From JAATFS01 sp037145635 (GTDB taxonomy: Bacteria > Pseudomonadota > Gammaproteobacteria > Xanthomonadales > Xanthomonadaceae): DNA of 64,000 nt. The position numbers and the translations under genes were made by a program. Location of the stretch: contig JBBCXB010000006.1 of assembly GCA_037145635.1 (NCBI GenBank), forward strand, positions 62,001 through 126,000, written 5' to 3'. Every line of letters begins with the position of its first letter. Within the stretch, counting starts at the first letter, position 1. Shown here in pieces: positions 51,847-60,277 of the stretch. Below the pieces are notes generated by a model. It had not been told where the DNA came from, did no database searches, and saw nothing but the letters and a program-made list of their open reading frames with translations.

Positions 51847-54225
51847 ATGCGTCCCTTGCTGCCCCTCCTGCTGCTGTCCCTGTGCTCCGCCGCGCCGCTG
51901 GCGGCCGCGGCCCCGGCCCCCGCCGCGCTCACCCTCGAGCAGGCCATGGCCGACCCGGACTGGATCGGCCCGCCGGTGGACTCGGCCTGGTGGCAGTGGG
52001 ACGGCCGCCAGGTGCAGTACCTGCTCAAGCGCGACGGCAGCCCGGTGCGCGACACCTACCGCCAGGCGGTCGACGGCGCCGCCGCGCGCCGCGTCGGCGA
52101 TGCCGAACGCGCCGACCTGGACGCGGCCGGCGCCAGCTACGACCGCGCGCGCCAGCGCATGCTGTTCGCGCGCAACGGCGACATCTTCCTGCGCGACCTG
52201 CGCAGCGGCGCGCTGACCCAGCTGACCCGCAGCAACGAGACCGAGTCGCGGCCGCAGTTCGCCAGCGACGGCGGCGCGATCTGGCGCGCCGGCAACGACT
52301 GGTACCACTGGCGCCCCGGCGGCGGCGCCGCCCAGGTCGCGGTGGTCAAGGCCGCGCGCGATCCCGAGGCCGCGCCCAAGGCCGACGTGCTGCGCGAGCA
52401 GCAGCTGGCCACCCTGGCCACGCTGCGCCGCGACCGCGAGCAGCGCGACGCCCTGCGCCAGCAGGAGGACGCCTGGCGCAAGGCCGACCCCACGCGCGCC
52501 GCCGGGCCGGTCTACCTCGGCGACGAGGTGGAGATCGTCGACAGCGCACTGTCGCCGGACGGCCGCCACCTGCTGGTGGTGACCCAGGCCAAGGACGCCG
52601 ACGAGGGCCAGGCCGGCAAGATGCCGCGCTACGTCACCGAGTCCGGCTACGAGGAATTCCAGGAAGTGCGCACCCGGGTCGGCCGCAAGCTCCCGGCGCC
52701 GCACGCGCTGTGGCTGGTGGACGTGGCCGCCGGCAGCGCCCGCGCGCTCGCCTTCGACGCCCTGCCCGGCATCGCCAGCGACCCGCTGGCCGACCTGCGC
52801 AAGGCCGCCAAGCGCGACCCGCTCAAGGGCCCGCGCGCGGTCCGCATCGAGAGCGACGGCGACGGCAGCGGCCCGGCCATCCACTGGAGCGACGACGGCC
52901 GCAACGTCGCCGTCGAGATCCGCGCCATCGACAACAAGGACCGCTGGATCGCCAGCGTGGACCTGGACAAGGCCGAGCTGCGCCCGCGCCACCGCCTGAC
53001 CGACGCGGCCTGGATCAACTGGAACTTCAACGACTTCGGCTGGCTGCCGGACAACCGCACGCTGTGGCTGCTGTCGGAGGAGTCGGGCCATTCGCACCTG
53101 TACACCGTCGCCGACGACGGCAGGCCGCGCCAGCGCACCCGCGGCGACTGGGAGGTGTCGGCGCCGGTGCCCAGCGCCGACGGCAGCGGCTTCTTCTTCC
53201 TGTGCAACCGCGCCTGGCCGGGCGACTACGAGGTCTGCCGGCTCGACCTGGCCGGCGACCGCGTCAGCGAGGTCACCGCGCTCGACGGCGTCGAGGACTT
53301 CAGCCTGTCGCCCGACGGCCAGCGCCTGCTGGTGCGCTACTCCGGCAGCTACCTGCCGGCGCAGCTGGCGGTGGTGCCGGCCGGCGGCGGCGACGCGCGC
53401 GTGCTCACCGACACCCGCACGCCGGCGTTCAAGGCGCAGCCGTGGATCCAGCCGCAGTACGTGCAGGTCCCGTCCCGGCACGGTGCCGGCACGATCTGGG
53501 GCAAGTACTACGGCCCGGCCACGCCCGAGCCGGGCCGGCAGTACCCGGTGGTGATGTTCGTGCACGGCGCCGGCTACCTGCAGAACGTCTCCCGGCGCTA
53601 CACCCCGTACTTCCGCGAGCAGATGTTCCACAACCTGCTGGTGCAGAAGGGCTACATCGTGCTGGACCTGGACTACCGCGCCTCGGAGGGCTACGGCCGC
53701 GACTGGCGCACCGCGATCTACCGCAACATGGGCCACCCCGAGCTCGAGGACTACCTGGACGGGCTGGACTGGCTGGTCGCCCACAAGCAGGGCGACCGCG
53801 ATCACGCCGGCATCTACGGCGGCTCCTACGGCGGCTTCATGACCTACATGGCGCTGTTCCGCAGTCCCGGCACCTTCAAGGCCGGCGCCGCGCTGCGCCC
53901 GGTCGGCGACTGGATGCAGTACAACCACGAGTACACCTCCAACATCCTCAACACCCCGGAGCTGGACCCGGAGGCGTACCGCAGGTCCTCGCCGATCCAC
54001 TACGCCGAGGGCCTGCGCGACCAGCTGCTGATCGCCCACGGCATGGTCGACGACAACGTGTTCTTCAAGGACTCGGTCGACATGACCCAGAAGCTGATCG
54101 AGCTGCACAAGGACACCTGGCAGATCGCGCCGTACCCGCTGGAGCGCCACAGCTTCACCCGCGCCGACTCGTGGCGGGACGAGTACCAGCGCATCCTCAC
54201 CCTGTTCGAGGAGCACGTGAAATAG
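51847..54225 (+). CDS. Exported S9 family prolyl oligopeptidase (DPP IV-like)
   Basis: The 792-residue protein has a signal peptide (to about residue 23), a beta-propeller domain and a C-terminal alpha/beta hydrolase. The catalytic Ser is in YGGSYGGFMTYMAL, the Asp in GMVDDNVFFKDS and the His in LERHSFTR, giving a full triad. S9 enzymes cleave short peptides, often after Pro or Ala, in the periplasm. The ATG at 51847 gives the signal peptide. It is divergent from xanA2 by 281 bp; the reading frame of the Nudix gene overlaps its 3' end. Confidence 0.93.
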   Translation: MRPLLPLLLLSLCSAAPLAAAAPAPAALTLEQAMADPDWIGPPVDSAWWQWDGRQVQYLLKRDGSPVRDTYRQAVDGAAARRVGDAERADLDAAGASYDRARQRMLFARNGDIFLRDLRSGALTQLTRSNETESRPQFASDGGAIWRAGNDWYHWRPGGGAAQVAVVKAARDPEAAPKADVLREQQLATLATLRRDREQRDALRQQEDAWRKADPTRAAGPVYLGDEVEIVDSALSPDGRHLLVVTQAKDADEGQAGKMPRYVTESGYEEFQEVRTRVGRKLPAPHALWLVDVAAGSARALAFDALPGIASDPLADLRKAAKRDPLKGPRAVRIESDGDGSGPAIHWSDDGRNVAVEIRAIDNKDRWIASVDLDKAELRPRHRLTDAAWINWNFNDFGWLPDNRTLWLLSEESGHSHLYTVADDGRPRQRTRGDWEVSAPVPSADGSGFFFLCNRAWPGDYEVCRLDLAGDRVSEVTALDGVEDFSLSPDGQRLLVRYSGSYLPAQLAVVPAGGGDARVLTDTRTPAFKAQPWIQPQYVQVPSRHGAGTIWGKYYGPATPEPGRQYPVVMFVHGAGYLQNVSRRYTPYFREQMFHNLLVQKGYIVLDLDYRASEGYGRDWRTAIYRNMGHPELEDYLDGLDWLVAHKQGDRDHAGIYGGSYGGFMTYMALFRSPGTFKAGAALRPVGDWMQYNHEYTSNILNTPELDPEAYRRSSPIHYAEGLRDQLLIAHGMVDDNVFFKDSVDMTQKLIELHKDTWQIAPYPLERHSFTRADSWRDEYQRILTLFEEHVK

Positions 54226-54641
54226 ACGCCGCCGCGCCTCCCGGGCCGATCCGCATCGTCGCCGCGCTGATCGGCGACGGCCGCGGCCGCGCGCTGCTGG
54301 TGCGCAAGCACGGCTCGGCCGTGTTCATCCAGCCCGGCGGCAAGCGCGGGCCGGGCGAGGACGCGCTGGCCACGCTGGCGCGCGAGCTGCACGAGGAACT
54401 GGGCGTGCGCCCGCGCCCCGGCAGCGCGCGCGCGCTCGGCACGTTCGAGCACGACGCGGTCAACGAGGCCGGGCGGCGCGTGCAGGCCGAGGTCTACGCG
54501 GTGGAGATCGACGGCACGCCGATCGCCCGCGCCGAGATCGCCGAACTGCGCTGGCTGCCGGCGCGCCCGCCGTACCCGGTCCCGGTGGCCCCGCTCAGCG
54601 CCGACTGCCTGCTGCCGCTGCTGGACGCCGCAAGCCCGTGA
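54171..54641 (+). CDS. Nudix hydrolase (start uncertain)
   Basis: The domain is clear: the Nudix box GKRGPGEDALATLARELHEELGV fits Gx5Ex7REUxEExGU exactly, preceded by VAALIGDGRGRALLVRKHG. It would hydrolyse a nucleoside diphosphate derivative. The start is the problem. The only standard start codon near the domain in this frame is a GTG at 54171, 55 bases inside the peptidase gene. The residues after it (AGRVPAHPHPVRGARE) do not look conserved. A non-standard start (ATA or ATC) just after the peptidase stop is possible. The gene ends in a GTGA overlap with the next one. Confidence 0.75.
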   Translation: MAGRVPAHPHPVRGAREIDAAAPPGPIRIVAALIGDGRGRALLVRKHGSAVFIQPGGKRGPGEDALATLARELHEELGVRPRPGSARALGTFEHDAVNEAGRRVQAEVYAVEIDGTPIARAEIAELRWLPARPPYPVPVAPLSADCLLPLLDAASP

Positions 54642-55201
54642 GCCAGGCGCCCGATCCCCGCGACGCCGCCCGCTTCGTCGGCGTGATCGCCCAGGCCTCG
54701 CTGCTGCTGGGGCTGCTGCTGGCGTTGGCGAACCTGGCGCAGGCGGCCGCGACCGTGCTGCTGCCGTCCGACCCGCTGGCCGCGCTGGCACCGCTGGGCC
54801 TGCGTCCGCCGCCCTGGCTGGCGTGGCTGGTCGCGCACACCCTGGCGCTGTCGCTGGCCGGCGCCGCGCTGTCGCTGGCCTTCGCCGGGCTGTCGTGGGC
54901 GCTGCTGCGCCGGCGGCCGTGGGCGCGGCGCGGCTTCGTGGCGGCGCTGGTGCTGGGGGGCCTGCTCAACTTCGCGCTGCTGCCGCTGATCGACCCGCTG
55001 TTCGCCGCCGCCGACGCCCTGCTGCCCGCGTTCGGGCCGCTGGACGCCACCCTGATGGCCGAGGCGCGTGAACGCCTGGAGCTGCTCCGGCCGATGGTGT
55101 TCACGCTGACGCTGCTGGGCACGCTGGCGGTCGCCGCGCTGCACGGCTGGCTGGCCTGGCGCTTCTGCACGCCGGCGGTGCGCGCCCAGTTCGGGCGCTG
55201 A
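54638..55201 (+). CDS. Four-helix membrane protein of unknown function
   Basis: The 187-residue protein has four predicted membrane helices (residues about 13-40, 62-90, 98-120, 146-170), with a highly Leu/Ala-rich character. No named family is recognised. The GTG start overlaps the Nudix stop (GTGA), so the two are coupled. hemF follows after 110 bp. Confidence 0.75.
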   Translation: MSQAPDPRDAARFVGVIAQASLLLGLLLALANLAQAAATVLLPSDPLAALAPLGLRPPPWLAWLVAHTLALSLAGAALSLAFAGLSWALLRRRPWARRGFVAALVLGGLLNFALLPLIDPLFAAADALLPAFGPLDATLMAEARERLELLRPMVFTLTLLGTLAVAALHGWLAWRFCTPAVRAQFGR

Positions 55202-55235
55202 GCCGCGCCACGCGGGAGGCCGCCGCGCGGCGCGG

Positions 55236-55241
55236 CATAAT
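55236..55241 (+). promoter_or_regulatory. Possible -10 element (CATAAT) for hemF
   Basis: CATAAT occurs 71 bp before the hemF ATG in GC-rich sequence. No clear -35 hexamer is visible. Confidence 0.3.
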
Positions 55242-55311
55242 GCATGCCGCGCCGGCCCGAGCGACCGCGCGACCGCCAGCCGCCCCGCCCGCCAGCCCGA
55301 ACCTGCCCCCG

Positions 55312-56211
55312 ATGACCGAATTCGACCGCGTCCGCGCCTATCTCACCGACCTGCAGGACCGCATCTGCGCCGCCATCGAGCAGGCCGATGGCCAGGCCCG
55401 CTTCGTCGAGGACCGCTGGGAACGCGCCGAGGGCGGCGGCGGCCGCACCCGCGTGCTGCGCGAGGGCCCGGTGTTCGAGCAGGCCGGCATCGGATTCTCC
55501 GACGTCGCCGGCACCCGCCTGCCGCCCTCGGCCAGCGCCCACCGCCCCGAACTGGCCGGCGCCACCTGGCGCGCCTGCGGGGTGTCGCTGGTGTTCCACC
55601 CGCGCAACCCGTACCTGCCCACCACGCACGCCAACGTGCGCTACTTCCGCGCCGAGCGCGACGGCGCGCCGGTGGCGGCCTGGTTCGGCGGCGGCTTCGA
55701 CCTGACGCCGTTCTACCCGTTCGACGAGGACGTGCAGCACTGGCACCGCACCGCCCAGGCCCTGTGCGCGCCGTTCGGCGAAGAACGCTATGCCGCGCAC
55801 AAGCGCTGGTGCGACGACTACTTCTTCCTGCGCCACCGCAACGAGACCCGCGGCGTGGGCGGGCTGTTCTTCGACGACCTACATGCCGACTTCGAGCGCG
55901 ACTTCGCCTACCTGCGCGCGGTCGGCGACGGTTTCCTCGATGCCTACCTGCCGCTGGTGGCCCGCCGCAAGGACACGCCCTATGGCGAGCGCGAACGCGA
56001 GTTCCAGCACTACCGCCGCGGCCGCTACGTCGAGTTCAACCTGGTCTACGACCGCGGCACCCTGTTCGGCCTGCAGAGCGGCGGCCGCGCCGAGAGCATC
56101 CTGATGAGCCTGCCACCGCGCGTGCGCTGGGAGTACGGCTACCAGCCCGAGCCGGGCAGCGCCGAGGCACGACTGGCCGATTACCTGGTCCCGCGCGACT
56201 GGCTCGGCTGA
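55312..56211 (+). CDS. hemF: Oxygen-dependent coproporphyrinogen III oxidase
   Basis: The 299-residue protein is full length for HemF and shows its conserved blocks: [60 protein letters not shown] and [34 protein letters not shown]. It converts coproporphyrinogen III to protoporphyrinogen IX with O2, a late step of haem synthesis. The ATG at 55312 begins the family sequence; the open frame upstream is Pro/Ala-rich. It is convergent with the sRNA candidate and polA. Confidence 0.96.
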   Translation: MTEFDRVRAYLTDLQDRICAAIEQADGQARFVEDRWERAEGGGGRTRVLREGPVFEQAGIGFSDVAGTRLPPSASAHRPELAGATWRACGVSLVFHPRNPYLPTTHANVRYFRAERDGAPVAAWFGGGFDLTPFYPFDEDVQHWHRTAQALCAPFGEERYAAHKRWCDDYFFLRHRNETRGVGGLFFDDLHADFERDFAYLRAVGDGFLDAYLPLVARRKDTPYGEREREFQHYRRGRYVEFNLVYDRGTLFGLQSGGRAESILMSLPPRVRWEYGYQPEPGSAEARLADYLVPRDWLG

Positions 56212-56360
56212 TATCGTGCAGTGCATCATCGCAAGCCGGTTTTTCACACACAGCGTTGCATCCGGCCAATTAACTTTGGTGAACGTGCCCGATTAAGCAA
56301 AGTTTATCGGCGCACGCAACGCAAGCGGCTGCCGGCGGTATCTTTCGCAGGGCGTGGAAA

Positions 56361-56398
56361 ATAAAAAGCCCCGCGGACCAGGGGGAGGTCGGCGGGGC
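56361..56398 (-). terminator. Intrinsic terminator of the sRNA candidate
   Basis: On the minus strand GCCCCGC pairs with GCGGGGC, with an inner GACC/GGTC stem, followed directly by TTTTTAT. This is a textbook Rho-independent terminator. Confidence 0.85.
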
Positions 56399-56486
56399 CA
56401 GGGAACGGAAACTTGGGGAGGAGTTTCCGCTCCGAGATCTGCTCCAGGGGATGGGAGGAGATCCGCGACAGGTATTGCGCCTGTCG
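56361..56486 (-). ncRNA. sX13-like small RNA downstream of polA
   Basis: On the minus strand, between polA and hemF, lies a run of hairpins with C-rich loops. A 7-bp 5' hairpin spans 56466-56486. A stem with loop CATCCCCT spans 56436-56463, and a perfect 8-bp stem with loop CCTCCCCA spans 56406-56429. A terminator with loop TCCCCCT (56368-56398) is followed by a U-tract. A -10-like TTATAT (56491-56496) precedes it. From memory, Xanthomonas sX13 is about 115 nt, lies by polA and acts through C-rich loops on GGGG motifs; Spot 42 and ErsA hold the same position in other gammaproteobacteria. Transcript ends are estimates. Confidence 0.8.
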
Positions 56487-56612
56487 AGGGATATAACAAC
56501 ATTCCTTACATTGATAGTTCGTGAAGATTAGAGTTAAGAATTTGTCGGATTAAGGACGGATTCATTCCGCGAACACGCGCCGAGGCGGCTTCCGCGCATC
56601 GCACGCAGCGAC

Positions 56613-59393
56613 TCAGTGCGCTTCGTCCCAGTTGTCTCCCACGCCGGAGTCCACCAGCAGCGGCACGCGCAGCTCGGCTGCCGCCGACATCCGCGCGGTG
56701 ACCTCGCCCAGCAGCGTCTCGACGAAGTCGGCCTCGGCCTCGAACACCAGTTCGTCGTGCACCTGCAGGATCATCAGCGCCCGCTCGGCATGATCGGCCA
56801 GCCAGGCGTCCACGCTGACCATCGCGCGTTTGATGATGTCGGCCGCGGTGCCCTGCATCGGCGCATTGATCGCCGCGCGTTCGGCACCGGCGCGCTGGCC
56901 CTGGCTGCCGGCGTTGATGTAGTCCAGATAGAGGCGGCGGCCGAACACGGTCTCCACGTAGCCCTGCGCGCGCGCCTGCTGGCGGGTGTTCTCCATGAAG
57001 TCGCGCACACCGGCGAAGCGGCTGAAGTACAGCGCGATGTAGTCCTGCGCCTCGCCACGGCCGATGCCGAGCTGGCGCGCCAGCCCGAACGCGCTCATGC
57101 CGTACATCAGCCCGAAGTTGATCGCCTTGGCGGCGCGCCGCTCGTTGCCGGTGACCTCGTCGATCGGGCGGCCGAATACCTCCGCCGCGGTGGCGCGGTG
57201 CACGTCGGCCCCGGACTCGAACGCGGCCACCAGGCCCGGGTCTCCGGACAGGTGCGCCATGATCCGCAGCTCGATCTGCGAGTAGTCGCAGGCGATCAGC
57301 TTGCGCCCCGGCGGCGCGACGAAGGCGCGGCGGATGCGGCGGCCGTCCTCGGTGCGGATCGGGATGTTCTGCAGGTTTGGGTCGGAGGAGGACAACCGCC
57401 CGGTGGCGGCGCCGGCCTGGTGGTAGCTGGTGTGCACGCGCCCGGACTGCGGGTGGATCATCTCCGGCAGCTTGTCGGTGTAGGTGCTGCGCAGCTTCGC
57501 CAGCCCGCGGTACTCCAGGATCACCCGCGGCAGCTCGTGCTGGTCGGCGATGGCCTCCAGCGCCTCCTCGTTGGTCGAGGGCTGGCCCTTGGGGGTCTTG
57601 ACCACCGCCGGCAGCTTGAGCTCGTCGAACAGCAGCGCCTGCAGCTGCTTGGGCGAATCCAGGTTGAAGGTGCGCCCGGCCAGCTCGGTGGCCTTCTGCT
57701 GGGCGGCGAGCATGCGCCGCGACAGGTCCGCGCTCTGCCGCCGCAGTTCGTCGGCGTCCACGCGCACGCCGTTGGCCTCGATCCGCGCCAGCACGCCCAC
57801 CAGCGGCATCTCGATCTCGCGGTACACGCGCGCCAGGCCCGGCTCGGCCGCCAGCCGCGGTTCCAGCACCCGGTGCAGGCGCATGGTGATGTCGGCGTCC
57901 TCGGCGGCGTAGCGGGTGGCGTCGTCCAGCGCCACGTGCGCGAACGGGATCTGCTTGGCGCCCTTGCCGCAGATGTCCTCGTACTTGACCGTGTCGTAGC
58001 CGAGGTAGCGCCGGGCCAGGCTGTCCAGGTCGTGGCGTGCGCTGCCGGAGTTGAGCACGAAGCTCTCCAGCAGGGTGTCGTCGGCGTAGCCGGCCACGGC
58101 GATGCCGTGGCGGCGCAGCACGTGCAGGTCGTACTTGCCGTGCTGGCCGAGCTTGCGCACCTGCGGGTCGGCCAGCAGCGGCGCCAGCCGGTCCAGCGCC
58201 TGCTGGCGGTCCAGCTGCGCCGGCGCGCCGGGATAGTCGTGGCCCAGCGGCACGTAGGCGGCCTGGCCAGGGGCATCGCTGAAGCTCAGGCCGATCAGGT
58301 TGGCCCGCAGCGGGTCCAGGCTGTCGGTCTCGGTATCGAGCGCGAACGTGCCGGCCGCGCGCAGGCGCGCGATCCAGGCATCGAGCTGCTCGAACGTGGT
58401 CACGGTGTCGTACTCGCCCTTCACCGCCAGTGCCGGATCCAGCTCGGCCGCGGTCGCCGGCAGCGCCGCCGACACGAAGCCGCTGCCACGCACCCGGCCG
58501 GGCTCGGTGAGCGCGTCCCGCGCGGTGGCGGGCAGGCCGTCCGCCGCGTCGGCACCGCCCAGCTCCTTCAGCGCCTGGGTGAAACCGTAGCGCTGGTACA
58601 GCTCGCGCAGCGAATCCTCGTGCGGGCGCAGCACCAGGTCCTGCGGCCGCTTGTCCAGCGCCACGTCGGTCTTGATCGTGACCAGCTCGCGGTTGAGCGG
58701 CAGCCGCGGCAGCGCCGCGCGCAGGTTCTCGCCGATCTTGCCCTTGATGCGCTCGGCGTTGGCGATGATCGCGTCCAGCGAGCCGTACTCGGCCAGCCAC
58801 TTGGCGGCGGTCTTGGGGCCGCACTTGTCCACGCCGGGCACGTTGTCGATGGCGTCGCCCATCAACGCGAGCAGGTCGACGATCTGCCCGGGCAGCACGC
58901 CGAACTTGTCCTGCACGGTCGCGTCCGAGTCCATCCGGCTGCCGCTCATGGTGTTGACCAGCTGCACGCCCGGCCGCACCAGCTGCGCGAAGTCCTTGTC
59001 GCCGGTGGAGATGGTCACGTCCAGGCCATCGCCGGCGCCCTGCAGCGCCAGCGTGCCGATCACGTCGTCGGCCTCCACGCCGTCGATGCGCAGGATGTCG
59101 ATGCCCAGCGCGTGCACGATGTCGCACATCGGCTGCACCTGCGCCCGCAGCTCGTCCGGCATCGGCGGGCGGTTGGCCTTGTAGTCGGCGTAGAGGGCGT
59201 CGCGGAAGGTCTTGCCGGGTGCGTCCACCACGAAGGCGACGTACTCGGGGCGTTCCTTCAGGGTGGCGCGCAGCATGTTGACCACCCCGAACAGCGCGCC
59301 GGTCGGCTCGCCCTGGGCGTTGGTCAGCGGCGGGAGCGCGTGGAACGCGCGGTACAGGTAACTGGACCCGTCGATCAGGACTAATCTGCTCAT
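56613..59393 (-). CDS. polA: DNA polymerase I
   Basis: The 926-residue protein has all three PolA domains. The 5'-3' nuclease is first (residues 1-300, with LIDGSSYLYRAFHALPPL). A 3'-5' exonuclease with its acidic residues intact follows (FALDTETDSLDP, about 345-520). The polymerase comes last (DYSQIELRIMAHLSGD, AAKAINFGLMYGMSAFGLA and QVHDELVFE). It fills gaps in repair and Okazaki fragment processing. Proofreading appears functional because the DxE motif is kept. The ATG at 59393 is normal. An sRNA lies downstream and a DUF2782 gene is divergent. Confidence 0.97.
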   Translation of the reverse strand: MSRLVLIDGSSYLYRAFHALPPLTNAQGEPTGALFGVVNMLRATLKERPEYVAFVVDAPGKTFRDALYADYKANRPPMPDELRAQVQPMCDIVHALGIDILRIDGVEADDVIGTLALQGAGDGLDVTISTGDKDFAQLVRPGVQLVNTMSGSRMDSDATVQDKFGVLPGQIVDLLALMGDAIDNVPGVDKCGPKTAAKWLAEYGSLDAIIANAERIKGKIGENLRAALPRLPLNRELVTIKTDVALDKRPQDLVLRPHEDSLRELYQRYGFTQALKELGGADAADGLPATARDALTEPGRVRGSGFVSAALPATAAELDPALAVKGEYDTVTTFEQLDAWIARLRAAGTFALDTETDSLDPLRANLIGLSFSDAPGQAAYVPLGHDYPGAPAQLDRQQALDRLAPLLADPQVRKLGQHGKYDLHVLRRHGIAVAGYADDTLLESFVLNSGSARHDLDSLARRYLGYDTVKYEDICGKGAKQIPFAHVALDDATRYAAEDADITMRLHRVLEPRLAAEPGLARVYREIEMPLVGVLARIEANGVRVDADELRRQSADLSRRMLAAQQKATELAGRTFNLDSPKQLQALLFDELKLPAVVKTPKGQPSTNEEALEAIADQHELPRVILEYRGLAKLRSTYTDKLPEMIHPQSGRVHTSYHQAGAATGRLSSSDPNLQNIPIRTEDGRRIRRAFVAPPGRKLIACDYSQIELRIMAHLSGDPGLVAAFESGADVHRATAAEVFGRPIDEVTGNERRAAKAINFGLMYGMSAFGLARQLGIGRGEAQDYIALYFSRFAGVRDFMENTRQQARAQGYVETVFGRRLYLDYINAGSQGQRAGAERAAINAPMQGTAADIIKRAMVSVDAWLADHAERALMILQVHDELVFEAEADFVETLLGEVTARMSAAAELRVPLLVDSGVGDNWDEAH

Positions 59394-59436
59394 GGTCCAA
59401 TTCTACGCTGCACGTCCCGGCCACACCGCCGCCGGG

Positions 59437-59442
59437 CATAAT
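59437..59442 (+). promoter_or_regulatory. Possible -10 element (CATAAT) for the DUF2782 gene
   Basis: CATAAT lies 29 bp before the ATG in the short divergent gap with polA. No -35 is obvious. Confidence 0.3.
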
Positions 59443-59470
59443 CCCGCCACGACCCACCCGGAGCACGACG

Positions 59471-59752
59471 ATGAAACGAGCGAGCCTGATCCTCCTGCCG
59501 CTGCTGGCCCTGGCCGGCTGTTCCAGCCTGGGCGGCGCGCCGGTGGACGTGCGCGGCGCCGACGTCACCAGCAAGGCCATGGACAACGGCGACAAGATCG
59601 ACGAGTACCGCGTCAGCGGCCAGCTGCGCATGGTCAAGATCACCCCGTCGCGCGGCGCCCCGTACTACCTCTACGACCAGGACGGCGACGGCCGCTTCGA
59701 CAACGACAAGGACGGCGTGTCACCGGTGTACTGGAAGCTCTACAGCTGGTGA
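59471..59752 (+). CDS. DUF2782 domain lipoprotein
   Basis: The 93-residue product has a lipobox (LALAGC, Cys17) and the DUF2782 core EYRVSGQLRMVKITPSRGAPYYLYDQDGDGRFDND. DUF2782 genes are very often next to polA in gammaproteobacteria, and this one is divergent from it by 77 bp. The function is unknown; the DQDGDGRFDNDKDG stretch resembles a calcium-binding loop. The protein should sit in the outer membrane facing the periplasm. Confidence 0.88.
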   Translation: MKRASLILLPLLALAGCSSLGGAPVDVRGADVTSKAMDNGDKIDEYRVSGQLRMVKITPSRGAPYYLYDQDGDGRFDNDKDGVSPVYWKLYSW

Positions 59753-59797
59753 GGCCCGCCGTGGCAGCGTGCCGGCGGCGGGCCCCACCGGGCTCGG

Positions 59798-60220
59798 TCA
59801 GGGATCGAGCCGGCAATACGCGCCCGGCGCGTAGCCGAAGCTCCTGCGCATCGCTTCCCGGAACTCGGCGAAGGTGAAGTTGGTATCCACCCGCATCAGT
59901 ACGCCTGCGTAGGCGCCGCCGTTCCTGCCGCTGCCTGTGCCCCACTGCACCTGCCAGGTCGCATAGGCCGCGCCGCCGTGGGTCTGTGTGCGCTGCAGAT
60001 CCACGCGCAGGCCCCTGACCAGCTCCATGCCCGAGATCGTGCCTTCGCTGTTGGCATACTCGGCAGGGACACGGATCACGGTATCGTCATCGACTTCATT
60101 GCGGTTGATGCCGACATAGTTGGCGATCTTCGCTGCGAGGTACGCGTCGAGCACATGGTCGCGGATGTTTCTGCTGGCACTGCTGAATGTGCCGGTGCCG
60201 TTGTTGGTGTAGGTGGTCAT
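59798..60220 (-). CDS. Unknown protein downstream of a caspase-like gene
   Basis: I recognise no family in this 140-residue product. It starts with a Thr/Ser/Asn-rich stretch (TTYTNNGTGTFSSASRN), then a helix-like part (IRDHVLDAYLAAKIANYVGINRNEVDDDT), and ends in a beta-like part with GYAPGAYCRLDP. There is no signal peptide or membrane helix. It lies 57 bp downstream of the caspase-like gene on the same strand and shares its lower GC content, so the two probably arrived and act together. A substrate, regulator or effector of the protease are all possible. Confidence 0.7.
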   Translation of the reverse strand: MTTYTNNGTGTFSSASRNIRDHVLDAYLAAKIANYVGINRNEVDDDTVIRVPAEYANSEGTISGMELVRGLRVDLQRTQTHGGAAYATWQVQWGTGSGRNGGAYAGVLMRVDTNFTFAEFREAMRRSFGYAPGAYCRLDP

Positions 60221-60277
60221 GGTGGAGAACCCTCTGTCGTTGAGTGGATGCCCGAACGGGCGCCGGCGCCGAGGCGG

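Noticed and set aside
56293..56502. A 69-codon minus-strand frame between hemF and polA
   Set aside because: It lies across the sRNA hairpins and terminator, is Pro-rich, and has no ribosome site; the region reads much better as an sRNA.
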